A DNA stretch of 64,000 nt from Adhaeribacter rhizoryzae (GTDB taxonomy: Bacteria; Bacteroidota; Bacteroidia; Cytophagales; Hymenobacteraceae). A program made the translations under genes and the position numbers. Of the stretch, positions 45,726-55,210 are shown piece by piece (within the stretch, counting starts at the first letter, position 1; each line of letters starts with the position of its first letter). The notes under the pieces were generated by a model, which worked only from the letters and a program-made list of their open reading frames with translations, did not search any database and had not been told where the DNA came from. The DNA lies in the NCBI RefSeq assembly GCF_008629685.1, contig NZ_VWSF01000017.1, forward strand, positions 1 to 64,000. The letters are read 5' to 3'.

Positions 45726-48044
45726 ATGAAAAAAATATATTATCCCTTTCTGTTACTGCTGCTTACAGGTATTTTATTTTATTGTAAGTCTAACAAAACG
45801 CTGAGCGGGCAAGCCGCTGATACCACGCCAACTGCGAACGATAAACTGACCAATGCGCAGGTAGATTTAAACGCCTCGCCGTTTGTGTCGGCATCCGACG
45901 CCATAAAAATGATGCAGGTAGAAGATGGGTTTGAAGTAAAATTGGTAGCTTCCGAGCCCTTAATCAGTACGCCGGTAGCCATAACCTTCGACAATAATAA
46001 CCGGATTTGGGCCGTGGAAATGATTGGCTACATGCCCGATACCGTGGGTACCGGCGAAGATATTCCCAATGGTAAAATTGTAATTCTGGAAGACAAAAAT
46101 AAAGACGGTGTAGCCGATGAACGTAAAGTTTTCCTGGATTCGCTGGTGTTGCCCCGGGCCATTTGCCTGATAGAAGATGGTATTTTAGTGGCTGAACCGC
46201 CGCGCCTGTGGTATTACAAAATTAAAAACGACAAGCCGGTACAAAAAATATTGGTAGACGAAAAATATACCGAAGGCGGTAACGTAGAGCACCAGCCCAA
46301 TGGTTTGCTGCGCGCCATGGATAACTGGATTTACAATGCCAAATCGAGTAAGCGTTACCGCAAGCGGGGTGATAAATGGGAAATTGAACGCACGCACTTC
46401 AGAGGGCAGTGGGGTATTAGCCAGGATAATTACGGCCGTTTGTTTTACAACACCAACTCCGAAAATTTATTAGGCGATTATTTCGCGCCAGGTTTAGGTG
46501 CCAATAACAAAAACCAACGCGGTGTAGCCGGCTTTAACCGGAAAATTGTAGCTGATAATAAAGTTTATCCGCTTCGCCCAACGCCGGGTGTAAACCGCGG
46601 GTATATGGCCGGTGTTTTAGACGAAAGCCTGCGCCTGACTAACTTTACCGCCGCCTGCGGACCCTTGGTTTACCGCGGCGATTTATTTGGTTCGGCCTAC
46701 GCCGGCAATATTTTTGTAGCCGAACCTTCGGCCAATTTAATTAAACGGAATATTGTTTCGGAAGCCGGTTACGTCATAAACGGTCAGCAAGCTTACCAGA
46801 ACCGCGAATTTATCTCCAGCCTGGATGAACGTTTCCGGCCGGTAAGTTTGTATAATTCGCCCGAAGGTGCGTTGTACGTGGTAGATATGTACCGGGGTAT
46901 TATTCAGCACGAAACTTACTTAACCACTTACTTGAAAAAAGAAATTGGAAAGCGCCAGTTAACCCAGCCTTTAAGCGCCGGCCGTATTTACAAAGTAGTA
47001 CCCAAAAACAAGAAAACAGCCGCTGTTACCGTGCCGCAGAACCCGGAGCAACTGGTAAAATTATTGGGTCATGCCAACGGTTGGGTACGCGATAATGCCC
47101 AGCAAACGCTTATAGATGGCAAATTTACTCAGGCTATTCCGGCCCTGCGGCAGATTGTAAAAGACAAGAAGAACCAGTTGCAGGCGATACACGCCCTCTG
47201 GACCTTAGAAGGTTTAGGTGCGCTGCAAACCGATGAAGTATTAGCTTTATTAAATAACCCGGCCTGGCCGTTGCGGATGCAGGCACTAAGCGCCTTACCA
47301 TCTGTGCTAAATAAAAGCAATTACGCGCAAGTAACTTCGGTGCTAACCCAAATGCTGGAAACCGATACGCTGGCGGCACCTTATATTGCCTTTATTACCA
47401 ATAATATTCAGCCTCTCGATAAAACGGCCGCTAATAATTTGTTACGCCAGGTGGTAAAAAAATACCCCAATAACCCGTACGTAGCCGATGCTGTAATCAG
47501 CAATTTGCAGGACCAGGAAGAAACTCTTGGCAAAGAACTGGCTTCACTGGCATCCGGACCCGACCTGGCTATTAATAAACAAATGGGCCGCATTGTTACC
47601 AGTATTCGGAATACCCGTGCTAACCGCAATCCGGATATGCTGCGGAAAGAATTTCCGAAAGGCGCAGCTATGTTTAATGCTACCTGCCAGACTTGCCACG
47701 GACCAGACGGTAATGGTGTTAATGCCTTAGGGCCGCCATTAAATGGCTCGGAATATGTAACCGGCAGAAAGGACAGGTTAATTTCGGTGGTATTATTTGG
47801 TTTAACTGGTCCGGTTACCGTAAAAGGCCACGTTTACAAAGCCCCGGAGATTAACGGCGATATGCCCGGCATTGGCTACAACAAAGATTTACCCAACGAA
47901 GATATTGCGGAGTTGCTGAGCTTTATTCGTAAATCGTGGCAAAATAATGCCGATAAGGTAAGCGCCGAGGATGTAACCAAAGTTCGCACGCAATTAAAAG
48001 GCCGCCAGAAAGCCTTTACCGAGGCCGAACTCAACAGAATGTAA
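45726..48044 (+). CDS. Pirellula/Verrucomicrobium-type cytochrome c dehydrogenase-like protein
   Basis: A 772-aa envelope protein with a possible lipoprotein Cys at about 20 (LLTGILFYCKSN). It has a PVC-type beta-propeller (about 60-430: IAVEMIGYMPDT-like blades with WAVEMIGYM, LLRAMDNWIYNAKSS and EGALYVVDMYRGIIQHE), HEAT-like repeats (about 435-620) and a cytochrome c domain with CQTCH at 654-658 and likely axial Met near 709. It should be a periplasmic redox enzyme or electron carrier acting on sugars. It is similar in layout to the 885-aa minus-strand protein at 37433. It is co-transcribed with MFS and DUF1080. Confidence 0.88.
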   Translation: MKKIYYPFLLLLLTGILFYCKSNKTLSGQAADTTPTANDKLTNAQVDLNASPFVSASDAIKMMQVEDGFEVKLVASEPLISTPVAITFDNNNRIWAVEMIGYMPDTVGTGEDIPNGKIVILEDKNKDGVADERKVFLDSLVLPRAICLIEDGILVAEPPRLWYYKIKNDKPVQKILVDEKYTEGGNVEHQPNGLLRAMDNWIYNAKSSKRYRKRGDKWEIERTHFRGQWGISQDNYGRLFYNTNSENLLGDYFAPGLGANNKNQRGVAGFNRKIVADNKVYPLRPTPGVNRGYMAGVLDESLRLTNFTAACGPLVYRGDLFGSAYAGNIFVAEPSANLIKRNIVSEAGYVINGQQAYQNREFISSLDERFRPVSLYNSPEGALYVVDMYRGIIQHETYLTTYLKKEIGKRQLTQPLSAGRIYKVVPKNKKTAAVTVPQNPEQLVKLLGHANGWVRDNAQQTLIDGKFTQAIPALRQIVKDKKNQLQAIHALWTLEGLGALQTDEVLALLNNPAWPLRMQALSALPSVLNKSNYAQVTSVLTQMLETDTLAAPYIAFITNNIQPLDKTAANNLLRQVVKKYPNNPYVADAVISNLQDQEETLGKELASLASGPDLAINKQMGRIVTSIRNTRANRNPDMLRKEFPKGAAMFNATCQTCHGPDGNGVNALGPPLNGSEYVTGRKDRLISVVLFGLTGPVTVKGHVYKAPEINGDMPGIGYNKDLPNEDIAELLSFIRKSWQNNADKVSAEDVTKVRTQLKGRQKAFTEAELNRM

Positions 48045-48064
48045 GGAATATACTTTTATAATTG

Positions 48065-48101
48065 GAAGGCTCAGATTTTTATTTAAATCTGAGCCTTCTT
48101 T
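48065..48101 (+). terminator. terminator between the haem-protein gene and the SDR
   Basis: A 14-bp stem, GAAGGCTCAGATTT (48065-48078) and AAATCTGAGCCTTC (48085-48098), followed by T-rich sequence. The SDR starts 16 bp later, so it may be transcribed at a reduced level or from its own promoter. Confidence 0.7.
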
Positions 48102-48116
48102 GTAATAACTTAATTT

Positions 48117-48899
48117 ATGGATCTGGGATTAAAAGACAAAGTAATTATTGTAACGGGTGGTGCCAAGGGTATTGGCGAAGGTATTGTAAAAGTACTGGCC
48201 GCCGAAGGCGCAATTCCGGTAATAATTGGCCGGAATGAAGAAGATAATTTAGCTACTGTAGCCGCGGTAAATGAGGCTGGCGGGCAAGCCGCCCAGGTTG
48301 TAGCCGAACTCACCGACCCAACGGCCAACCAGGCAGCCGTTGCTGTAGTTTTAAATCAATTTGGCCGGATTGACGGACTGGTAAATAATGCCGGGGTAAA
48401 CGATGGGGTGGGACTGGAAAAAGGTAGTTACGAAGGATTTATGGCTTCGCTGCACAAAAATCTGGTACATTATTACCTGATGGCGCATTACGCACTCCCA
48501 TCCTTAAAAGAAAGCAAAGGCAGCATTGTAAATATTGGCTCCAAAACCGCCGAAACCGGCCAGGGCGGCACTTCGGCCTACGCCGCCGCCAATGGTGGGC
48601 GCAATGCCCTCACGCGCGAATGGGCCGTTGAATTATTGCCTTACAACATTCGGGTAAATGCCATTATAGTAGCCGAAGCCTGGACGCCGTTGTACGCAAA
48701 CTGGATTAAAACTTTCGACGATCCAGAAACCAAGCTAAAATGCATTACCGAAAAAATTCCGCTGGAAAAACGCATGACCACTACCGAAGAAATTGCCAAT
48801 ATGGTCGCCTTTTTACTGTCACCAAAATCCAGCCATACTACCGGCCAGCTTATTCACGTAGATGGCGGTTACGTCCACCTCGATCGGGCCTTGAATTAA
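48117..48899 (+). CDS. SDR-family oxidoreductase with altered catalytic motif
   Basis: A 260-aa short-chain dehydrogenase fold close to sugar dehydrogenases of the L-fucose dehydrogenase type. The nucleotide motif is TGGAKGIG (13-20), NNAG is at 90-93 and the catalytic Ser142 and Tyr155 are present. The YxxxK lysine is Asn159 (YAAANGG), read directly from the codon AAT, while the rest of the motif (ALTREWAVELLP) is intact. Loss of that Lys normally impairs classical SDRs, so the protein may use another proton relay or no longer be a dehydrogenase. It follows the haem-protein gene across a terminator and ends the sugar locus. Confidence 0.88.
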   Translation: MDLGLKDKVIIVTGGAKGIGEGIVKVLAAEGAIPVIIGRNEEDNLATVAAVNEAGGQAAQVVAELTDPTANQAAVAVVLNQFGRIDGLVNNAGVNDGVGLEKGSYEGFMASLHKNLVHYYLMAHYALPSLKESKGSIVNIGSKTAETGQGGTSAYAAANGGRNALTREWAVELLPYNIRVNAIIVAEAWTPLYANWIKTFDDPETKLKCITEKIPLEKRMTTTEEIANMVAFLLSPKSSHTTGQLIHVDGGYVHLDRALN

Positions 48900-48941
48900 T
48901 CCTTAGAGCGCTAATCTTTTTAATAGCTACTTAATAGAAAC

Positions 48942-48978
48942 AAAAAGAGGTCTGAATTAATTATTCAGACCTCTTTTT
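48942..48978. terminator. bidirectional terminator after the sugar locus
   Basis: A 16-bp inverted repeat (AAAAAGAGGTCTGAAT/ATTCAGACCTCTTTTT) with A/T-runs on both sides. Confidence 0.8.
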
Positions 48979-49080
48979 ATTAGGAATTAGCGTGTAATAA
49001 CTCAGAAGTGATACCAACTTATACCAAATAGTAAATATGTTGTTCCATAGCTGCCTAGCAAATGGCTTTCCTCCACACCC

Positions 49081-49187
49081 AGTCATTCTGTTAAGAATCT
49101 TGTGCATGAGTTGGATAAACAGGTAATAAACCTCGTCTGGAATTTACCTGTAACGCCATCTAAGCAGAAGGTTCCTGCGGAATGACA
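49081..49187. repeat. diverged relative of the 57-bp repeat
   Basis: The unit starts AGTCATTCTG and ends AGGTTCCTGCGGAATGACA, similar to the arms of the 57-bp units (TGTCATTCAGG..., AGGTTCCTCCTGAATGACA), with a longer centre. Confidence 0.4.
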
Positions 49188-49466
49188 GGAATGGCTACAA
49201 TGAGGTAAGTTCTCGCTATGGGAGGCTTTTTATTCTATTTGGTATTGCCTATTACTTTCTTGTCCATAGAGTTAAAATATTGAAAAGAGGACAAAATTAT
49301 CCCTGGATGAAACAGGAAAACAAACCGTAAGTTGGTATGAGATTATAAAAGTACCTAAAAGGCTTGTTTGTTTTAATTTACTAGTGCCGGAGCGCCTGTA
49401 AGTAGTGGAACTGCTAGGCCTAATGGCAAACCCGGTTCAGATAAGCAAATGCCAAAATCTTCGAAC

Positions 49467-49554
49467 AGCCCTGAAAGGGCGAAATAAATCAGCGATGGGT
49501 AGAGCCCATCGGATTATATACGCATCCAGAACATAGCCCTGAATGGGCAAAATA
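49467..49554. repeat. AGCCCTGAA-GGGC composite repeat
   Basis: AGCCCTGAAAGGGCGAAATA (49467-49486) and AGCCCTGAATGGGCAAAATA (49535-49554) flank a 7-bp hairpin CGATGGG/CCCATCG (49493-49511). This resembles a short repeat common in Bacteroidota intergenic regions. Confidence 0.6.
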
Positions 49555-49597
49555 ATATTTTTTAGTCTCTATCCACTAGCGTTAGTGCATTTACGGC

Positions 49598-50320
49598 TTA
49601 CTTTAAGGCCACTGTGGTGGATAGAACCAGGCCCTGAATATTCTGGGTTAACTGCTTCATCCGGTAAATGCGTTCGGCGCGGCTGTCTTCGCGTTGATCG
49701 GGTGGGCAGGCAAGATCGGCTTCATAAGAAATAACTTCGAAGCCTAAGTGGTGTGCCAGGCCAAACACATAAGGCCGCCAGCCCCAGCCAATATCTTCCT
49801 GCACCAGGTTTAAGTAAGGAGCCAGCTCGCGGCGCATCAGGAAAGGACCGTACGTGTAATCAACGGCAGGACCAATTATTTCGGTGCAGCACGCGTTTAT
49901 GGTAGTTTCGGTGGTTCTTTGGAAAGCCGGGAAAGTGGCAAATCCGGTAGCCGAACGGGAGGCCAGTACAACGCCAGTTGATTCAGCGGTTGGGGCTTGG
50001 GAAAGAAAATCCGGTAAAAAATCCCGGAAGAAAATAAGCTTATCCGGTTCGGTGTAAAGAATAAAAGGCGCTTTGGTTTCGGTGGCGGCTAATACACTGG
50101 TACGCGCCTGCGCCCATACTCCTTTACCGGTGGGGGTTAATATTTTAAACTGAGGAAAAGTTCTCAGAAAATCCAGGAAACTGCTATTAGAACCACCATC
50201 GGTAATAAAAACCGGAATTCCAAAAGTAGCCAGTTGGGAGAAAGATGCTCGTAATAATTTTTCTTCCTGCGCATCGCGCACCCACGAAATAGTAGCAATA
50301 GCAACGTTTGTTTTATGCAT
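49598..50320 (-). CDS. putative GT-A-fold glycosyltransferase-like protein
   Basis: A 240-aa soluble protein. The N-terminal strand VAIATISWV, then ITDGGSNSSF and LTPTGKGVWAQARTSVLAA, followed by ILYTEPDKL, is the pattern of a GT-A nucleotide-sugar fold, with EPDK in the place of the usual DxD metal motif. The C-terminal part includes YGPFLMRRELAPYL and GWGWRPY, an acceptor-like helical region as in mannosylglycerate-synthase relatives. No membrane helix is present. It is monocistronic with a 297-bp gap upstream. Function is unproven. Confidence 0.65.
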   Translation of the reverse strand: MHKTNVAIATISWVRDAQEEKLLRASFSQLATFGIPVFITDGGSNSSFLDFLRTFPQFKILTPTGKGVWAQARTSVLAATETKAPFILYTEPDKLIFFRDFLPDFLSQAPTAESTGVVLASRSATGFATFPAFQRTTETTINACCTEIIGPAVDYTYGPFLMRRELAPYLNLVQEDIGWGWRPYVFGLAHHLGFEVISYEADLACPPDQREDSRAERIYRMKQLTQNIQGLVLSTTVALK

Positions 50321-50427
50321 GTTAGGGTTAAAGGTTCGGGAATATTAATTAAAGAAACTATGGTTAATTATAATTACAAGAATAAAAAATTAGGCAAAAA
50401 ATAACAGGTAAATATTTGCCACCTCTG

Positions 50428-50448
50428 CCCCTCCTAAAACAGGAGGGG
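50428..50448. repeat. short GC hairpin CCCCTCCT/AGGAGGGG
   Basis: An 8-bp perfect stem with a 5-nt loop in the AT-rich gap between the GT-like gene and aspA. It may be a repeat or a weak terminator. Confidence 0.4.
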
Positions 50449-50617
50449 AGCTTCCGGCATTATTATTTGTAGAAGTGTAAGGAAGAAATTATTTTAACTT
50501 AAAAATTTATATTAAAATATTGATAATTAATATTTTAATATAAATTATAGTTTAAACTAATTTCGTTCTTAATACTTACTTTAATTTATCTGGCTACTTA
50601 ATATTCAGCCAAGAAAA

Positions 50618-52054
50618 TTATTTCCGCTCGACACCCACGCGTTTGTCGTTGATAAATACCGGGTGAATCATGTTTTGGAAAGAATACACTTCGTCCCATT
50701 TGGCTTGCGTTAGCAGTTGTTGTTCCAGCACCACTATCTGATGAATAGATTTGCCGGTAGCTAGGGCTTCTTTGGCTATAGCAGCAGAGGTTTCGTAACC
50801 CACAATGGGGTTTAGGGCCGTAACAATACCAATACTGCGCATTACCATTTCGCGGCAGCCTTCTACGTTGGCTTTAATGCCATCTACGCAACGGGTGCGC
50901 AAGGTAGTAGCGGCATTGGTCAGGTAATTAATGGAGGTAAATAAGCTAAAAGCAATAACCGGTTCCATTACATTTAACTGCAATTGCCCGGCTTCGGCAG
51001 CCATGGTTACGGTAGCATCGGCGCCAATTACGTAAAAAGCGGTTTGGTTTACCACTTCCGGAATTACCGGGTTTACTTTGCCCGGCATAATAGAAGAGCC
51101 CGGCTGCATGGGCGGCAAAAATATTTCGTTAAATCCGGTGCGCGGGCCCGACGAGAGCAAACGCAAGTCGTTGCAAATTTTAGAAAGTTTAACCGCACTG
51201 CGTTTTAAAGCAGCCGAAACCTGAACAAATATACCGGTATCGGAAGTAGCCTCAATTAAATCGGCGGCGAGGATAAAAGGTAAGCCAGTAAGTTCGGCCA
51301 AATATTTGGTGCAAAGCTCCGGATAACCTTCGGGCGCATTAATACGGGTACCAATGGCCGTGCCGCCCATGTTGCATTCCAGCAGCATGGTTTGGGCTTG
51401 TTTTAGTTGCCTGAGTTCGTCGCCGAGCGTAGTAGCAAAACCCTGAAATTCCTGACCCAAAGTCATAGGAACGGCGTCTTGCAACTGGGTGCGGCCCATT
51501 TTTATTACTTCTTTAAATTCTACGCCTTTGTTGGCGAACGAAGCTTGCAGGGCCAGGAGCGCTTCCTGGTAAAAATCCAGTTTCCGGTACAGCGCCAGCA
51601 TCAGGGCGGTGGGGTATACGTCGTTGGTAGATTGCGAAAAGTTAACGTGGTTGTTGGGGTGCAAATATTCGTATTGCCCTTTCTGGTGGCCTAAATATTC
51701 GAGGCCAATATTGGCAATTACTTCGTTGGCATTCATGTTTACCGAAGTACCCGCGCCGCCCTGAATTAAATCGGTTAAAAACTGGTCCTGGTATTCGCCG
51801 GCAATTAATTTGTCGCAGGCATACACAATGGCTTCAACTATTTTGGGATCTATTACACCGCAATCGCGGTTGGCCAGGGCAGCGGCTTTTTTCACGTAGC
51901 CCAAGGCTTTAATAAACAAGGGTTCGGTGGCATTGGTTATGCCGGTAATATTAAAATTTTCCAGCGCCCGCATGGTTTGCACGCCATAGTAGGCATTATT
52001 CGGAATTTCTTTGGTGCCCAGAAAATCGTGTTCAATTCTAAAAGAAGGTTGCAT
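50618..52054 (-). CDS. aspA: aspartate ammonia-lyase
   Basis: A 478-aa enzyme that converts L-aspartate to fumarate and ammonia. The superfamily signature GSSIMPGKVNP is present, with the flexible catalytic SS loop. FRIEHDFLGTKEIPNNAYYGVQT is the aspartase-specific N-terminus, and THLINGIKAN-like fumarase residues are absent. TGTSVNMNANEVIAN and QSTNDVYPTAL are other conserved blocks. The length is typical (about 470). It is cytoplasmic and appears to be a single gene. Fumarase C is the main alternative, but the N-terminus favours aspartase. Confidence 0.94.
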   Translation of the reverse strand: MQPSFRIEHDFLGTKEIPNNAYYGVQTMRALENFNITGITNATEPLFIKALGYVKKAAALANRDCGVIDPKIVEAIVYACDKLIAGEYQDQFLTDLIQGGAGTSVNMNANEVIANIGLEYLGHQKGQYEYLHPNNHVNFSQSTNDVYPTALMLALYRKLDFYQEALLALQASFANKGVEFKEVIKMGRTQLQDAVPMTLGQEFQGFATTLGDELRQLKQAQTMLLECNMGGTAIGTRINAPEGYPELCTKYLAELTGLPFILAADLIEATSDTGIFVQVSAALKRSAVKLSKICNDLRLLSSGPRTGFNEIFLPPMQPGSSIMPGKVNPVIPEVVNQTAFYVIGADATVTMAAEAGQLQLNVMEPVIAFSLFTSINYLTNAATTLRTRCVDGIKANVEGCREMVMRSIGIVTALNPIVGYETSAAIAKEALATGKSIHQIVVLEQQLLTQAKWDEVYSFQNMIHPVFINDKRVGVERK

Positions 52055-52210
52055 GCGGCAGATATTTATATAGGCTAATTTTATAAACAGGACATTCAGC
52101 TAAATACCCGCTTTGCGGCAACTTTGTTTTAATTCCGGTAAAATTGTTGAAGTGCTAAACCGATAAGCACCTAAAATAAGCAGCCTTAAAAATATTCAAG
52201 AAACTGGTTT

Positions 52211-55210
52211 CTACCGGTTCATCGAAAAAACAGTATCTATCTGGTGCTGGTGCAGAAAAGTTAAAAATTGTTGTTGCAGGGCTTTGCGGGTTTGTTCTTG
52301 TTCTTTCCGGTCGCTTAGCCGCACTTTATATTTATTATTATTGCGTAAAAGCTGCAAATGTTGTTTTCGTTGGAAGCGTTGGGTGGTAGCCGAATCTGAT
52401 TTTATTCTTTCGATGCGCCGCTTATTGTTGCCGAATAAAACACTGAGCACGTTTACATCCATGTTTAATTGGGCGGGGCCGCCCATGGTATAAGAACCGC
52501 TCAGTTCAAAAGCTGTTAAGTTGCTGTTTAGTTTTAAACCGGGCGTAATAAACTCGTAATCCTGCATTACAAAATTGGTGGTGGCATCCTCGAAGTATAA
52601 ATGGTTGGTGCGTTCTTTCCGTAAAAAACGCAGGGCATTTTGAATAGGAGCCACCTGTATTAGCTCCATTTTCCGAAAAGAGGCTTTGGCGTAAGCTATT
52701 GTTCCTGCAAAGCTAGGCGAAAACGTTTTATCCAGTTGGGTATACACCATTAAGTTACAATCGGCGGTGCCTTTTATGCTTTGGCTGCTTAGTACGTCCA
52801 GCTTCATCGATTCGGCAAAAGCGAAAACCTGTTGCAGGTTAATATTATTTACCTGCGACCGTAGCCGCACCGGAAAACTGCCTCCGGCACCATCCAGGCG
52901 CATCTCGCCGCGCGCACTTATTTTTCCGTTGAAAGCTTGTAAGTTTAACCGCGTTAGCCGGGCCCGGTTCTTATTCAGGTTAGCCTCCAGCAGCAGGTTG
53001 GTGCCTTTTAAATATAAATATTCTACTTGTTTGGCGCGCACCTGCAAGTTTAACCAATAATTTTTTTCCCGCAGGGTATTCAGGTTTTCCTGGTTACGTT
53101 TGGTTTGGGCTTTGGCCGATACTGCATTTTGGGGTTGGTCTTGCTCGTTTAAAGAAGCTAAATCGAGCATAAATTCCTGTAAATTAAGCTTATTGTACTG
53201 CAATTTTACGTTTAAGTAAGGCCGGCTAATGCCGGCAGTAATTAAATTAAAACCGCCATTTGCCGAAGCTTTGCCGCCCCCGGTGGTAATAAAGTGCATC
53301 TGTGTTAATTTTACCTGGTGGTTTAGTTGGTTTACCTGAACCGTTAAATTTTTAATTTTTTCGCCACCAGGCAAATTAACATTGGCTACCCGCAAGTTTA
53401 CCTGCGTTTGGGTGTTTTCCCAGGGGTTTTTGCGGTACCGGCCCATATATTTATCTAGTTGTTTTTTTTGCACCAGATGAATTGTGGGTAATGCCGATTC
53501 ATTATTTGTTACTTCAGGAGTACTAATATTTTGGTTTAGCTGCGTTGCTGTTGCTGTACCAGTTGAAATTTGTAAGTGGGCTGGTTTAGTTAGTAAAATA
53601 TTGCCTGAATTTCCGGGTTCCTGGTAAGCCAGTAAATTATCGGGCAGCCACTCGGTATCCAGGTGCTCGGCGTAAATATCCGCACTAGCTTTAATAAAGC
53701 CTGGTTCGTTAAACAAATAAGAAAAATAATTTTGAATAGAGGCCTGCATTTTAAAGGGTCGGCCACCGAGGGTACCGCTTAAATTTTGCAGTTGCAGCAG
53801 TTTGCCCGTAAATGCTAAGCGGCTGTTTACCTGGCGGCAATTTACTTTTAAACCAAATGGCCGAAAACCGGCATTCTGTAATTGCAAAATACCGTTGCCC
53901 AGCCAGTCGGAGCTGGTATTTTGTAAAGTGTCCGGAATATTGCCGCTGAAACTTAATTTACCCGAAACAACCCCGCCCGATATATGGGTAAAAGGCAAAT
54001 TTATAAAGCCGGCCATATCGGTTAAAGCTATTTTCCCTTCACCTTCTACTTTAAAAGTGGGTTTGGTAAAATCCGATACTTGTAAGCCTAATTTAATATT
54101 TCCTTCGTCAGTATTAGCCGAAAAATGGGAGATGGTAAATTGGCTGGTTTGTAACGAATGCGCCTGGCCGTTGTTCATTTCGCCGGTTATTTGCACCGCC
54201 CGAATATTTTTTTTACTAGCCGGCAAATAAAATTCTCCGTTCTTTAACTTAAAAGCAATGCTGTTGTGGGGGCGTTGCATGGGGCCGCTGTCGCCGGTTA
54301 GTTGCAGTACAAAATGTAATTTGCTCTTAGTGCTAAAGTGGTTTAAAAACGGTTGCGCCTGCGGAGGTAATAATTGCCGGAATAAATATACCAGGGGCTG
54401 ATAACCCGCCACCTTTAAGTTTAACTTAGCCCCCGGACCGGAGGTAAGTTTGGTGTGCGTACCCGCAATAGAAATTTTATTATTGTTTACGAGGGCGTGG
54501 GTGTTGTAAAAAGTCCCGGTTTTCTGATTTAAAGCATAAACGTAATGCACGTTGGCAGTAAAAGTCTGGTTTCGGAAAAGGCTTAGTTTGTTATTTTTTA
54601 TTTCTTTTATTTTTCCGTTTAAGTTGCCTTCTAAGCTTAATTTCTGGTTTCTTAACCGGGCCGAGAGGTTGGCTTGGGCTATATCTAAGGCAAAGGAGCT
54701 GTTTTTATATTTATTCTGGGTGATGATGCGGCCCTGCCGGATAGTTACCCGCGGAATAATAAAAGGAAATTTACTGCCGGTTGTATCTGAGTTGGCCCGT
54801 GGCTTAAACCGCAAACCAACTTTTTGGCCGCTGCTATCTACCCGCTGGTAAAAAAGTACCTCATCTAACTCTACCTGGTTAATTTTTATCCGGTGCAACC
54901 GCAACTGACCCAATGGTACAGCTACCGAAGCCCGCTTTACCCAAAATACCTGTACCGGATTTGTATGGCTGGTATCGAGCAACGAAATATTCTTAAACGA
55001 GAACGTAACATTCGGGAAATGCCGCCACACCGAAATACTGGTTTCGAAAGGCTGCAAAACTAAATCGGATTGCTCTGTAAACTTCTGCCGGAAATAATCA
55101 GCGGCGTTTTGCTGGTATACCCGCGACATGACTTCCAGCCCCGCCAGGCCCAGGCCCAGCAGCAACAGAATGCCAATTAATATTCTTTTAAAAAATTTAG
55201 AAAGATGCAT
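52211..55210 (-). CDS. AsmA-family membrane-anchored protein
   Basis: A protein of about 999 aa with a single N-terminal helix (about 8-28, IGILLLLGLGLAGLE) and a large periplasmic body made of AsmA-like beta-strand repeats, including DFTKPTFKVEGEGKIALTDM and a C-terminal AsmA_2 segment with SIKGTADCNLMV and ALRFLRKERTNHLYFEDATTNF-type strands. AsmA relatives bridge the inner and outer membranes and move phospholipids. Start ATG55210 is preferred over the upstream GTG. It is monocistronic. Confidence 0.85.
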   Translation of the reverse strand: MHLSKFFKRILIGILLLLGLGLAGLEVMSRVYQQNAADYFRQKFTEQSDLVLQPFETSISVWRHFPNVTFSFKNISLLDTSHTNPVQVFWVKRASVAVPLGQLRLHRIKINQVELDEVLFYQRVDSSGQKVGLRFKPRANSDTTGSKFPFIIPRVTIRQGRIITQNKYKNSSFALDIAQANLSARLRNQKLSLEGNLNGKIKEIKNNKLSLFRNQTFTANVHYVYALNQKTGTFYNTHALVNNNKISIAGTHTKLTSGPGAKLNLKVAGYQPLVYLFRQLLPPQAQPFLNHFSTKSKLHFVLQLTGDSGPMQRPHNSIAFKLKNGEFYLPASKKNIRAVQITGEMNNGQAHSLQTSQFTISHFSANTDEGNIKLGLQVSDFTKPTFKVEGEGKIALTDMAGFINLPFTHISGGVVSGKLSFSGNIPDTLQNTSSDWLGNGILQLQNAGFRPFGLKVNCRQVNSRLAFTGKLLQLQNLSGTLGGRPFKMQASIQNYFSYLFNEPGFIKASADIYAEHLDTEWLPDNLLAYQEPGNSGNILLTKPAHLQISTGTATATQLNQNISTPEVTNNESALPTIHLVQKKQLDKYMGRYRKNPWENTQTQVNLRVANVNLPGGEKIKNLTVQVNQLNHQVKLTQMHFITTGGGKASANGGFNLITAGISRPYLNVKLQYNKLNLQEFMLDLASLNEQDQPQNAVSAKAQTKRNQENLNTLREKNYWLNLQVRAKQVEYLYLKGTNLLLEANLNKNRARLTRLNLQAFNGKISARGEMRLDGAGGSFPVRLRSQVNNINLQQVFAFAESMKLDVLSSQSIKGTADCNLMVYTQLDKTFSPSFAGTIAYAKASFRKMELIQVAPIQNALRFLRKERTNHLYFEDATTNFVMQDYEFITPGLKLNSNLTAFELSGSYTMGGPAQLNMDVNVLSVLFGNNKRRIERIKSDSATTQRFQRKQHLQLLRNNNKYKVRLSDRKEQEQTRKALQQQFLTFLHQHQIDTVFSMNR

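Larger units (their letters stand above)
48979..49597. other. repeat-bearing intergenic interval
   Basis: A gap of about 620 bp without a gene. It contains a diverged relative of the 57-bp palindromic repeat (49081-49187) and a composite repeat of AGCCCTGAA-GGGC units (49467-49554). A 63-codon frame (49543-49734) overlapping the next gene antisense is not credible. Confidence 0.45.

Noticed and set aside
52211-55210. Large minus-strand protein as an adhesin or TamB
   Set aside because: AsmA-type N-terminal anchor and C-terminal AsmA_2-like strands fit better than TamB or a surface adhesin; no sorting domain is present.
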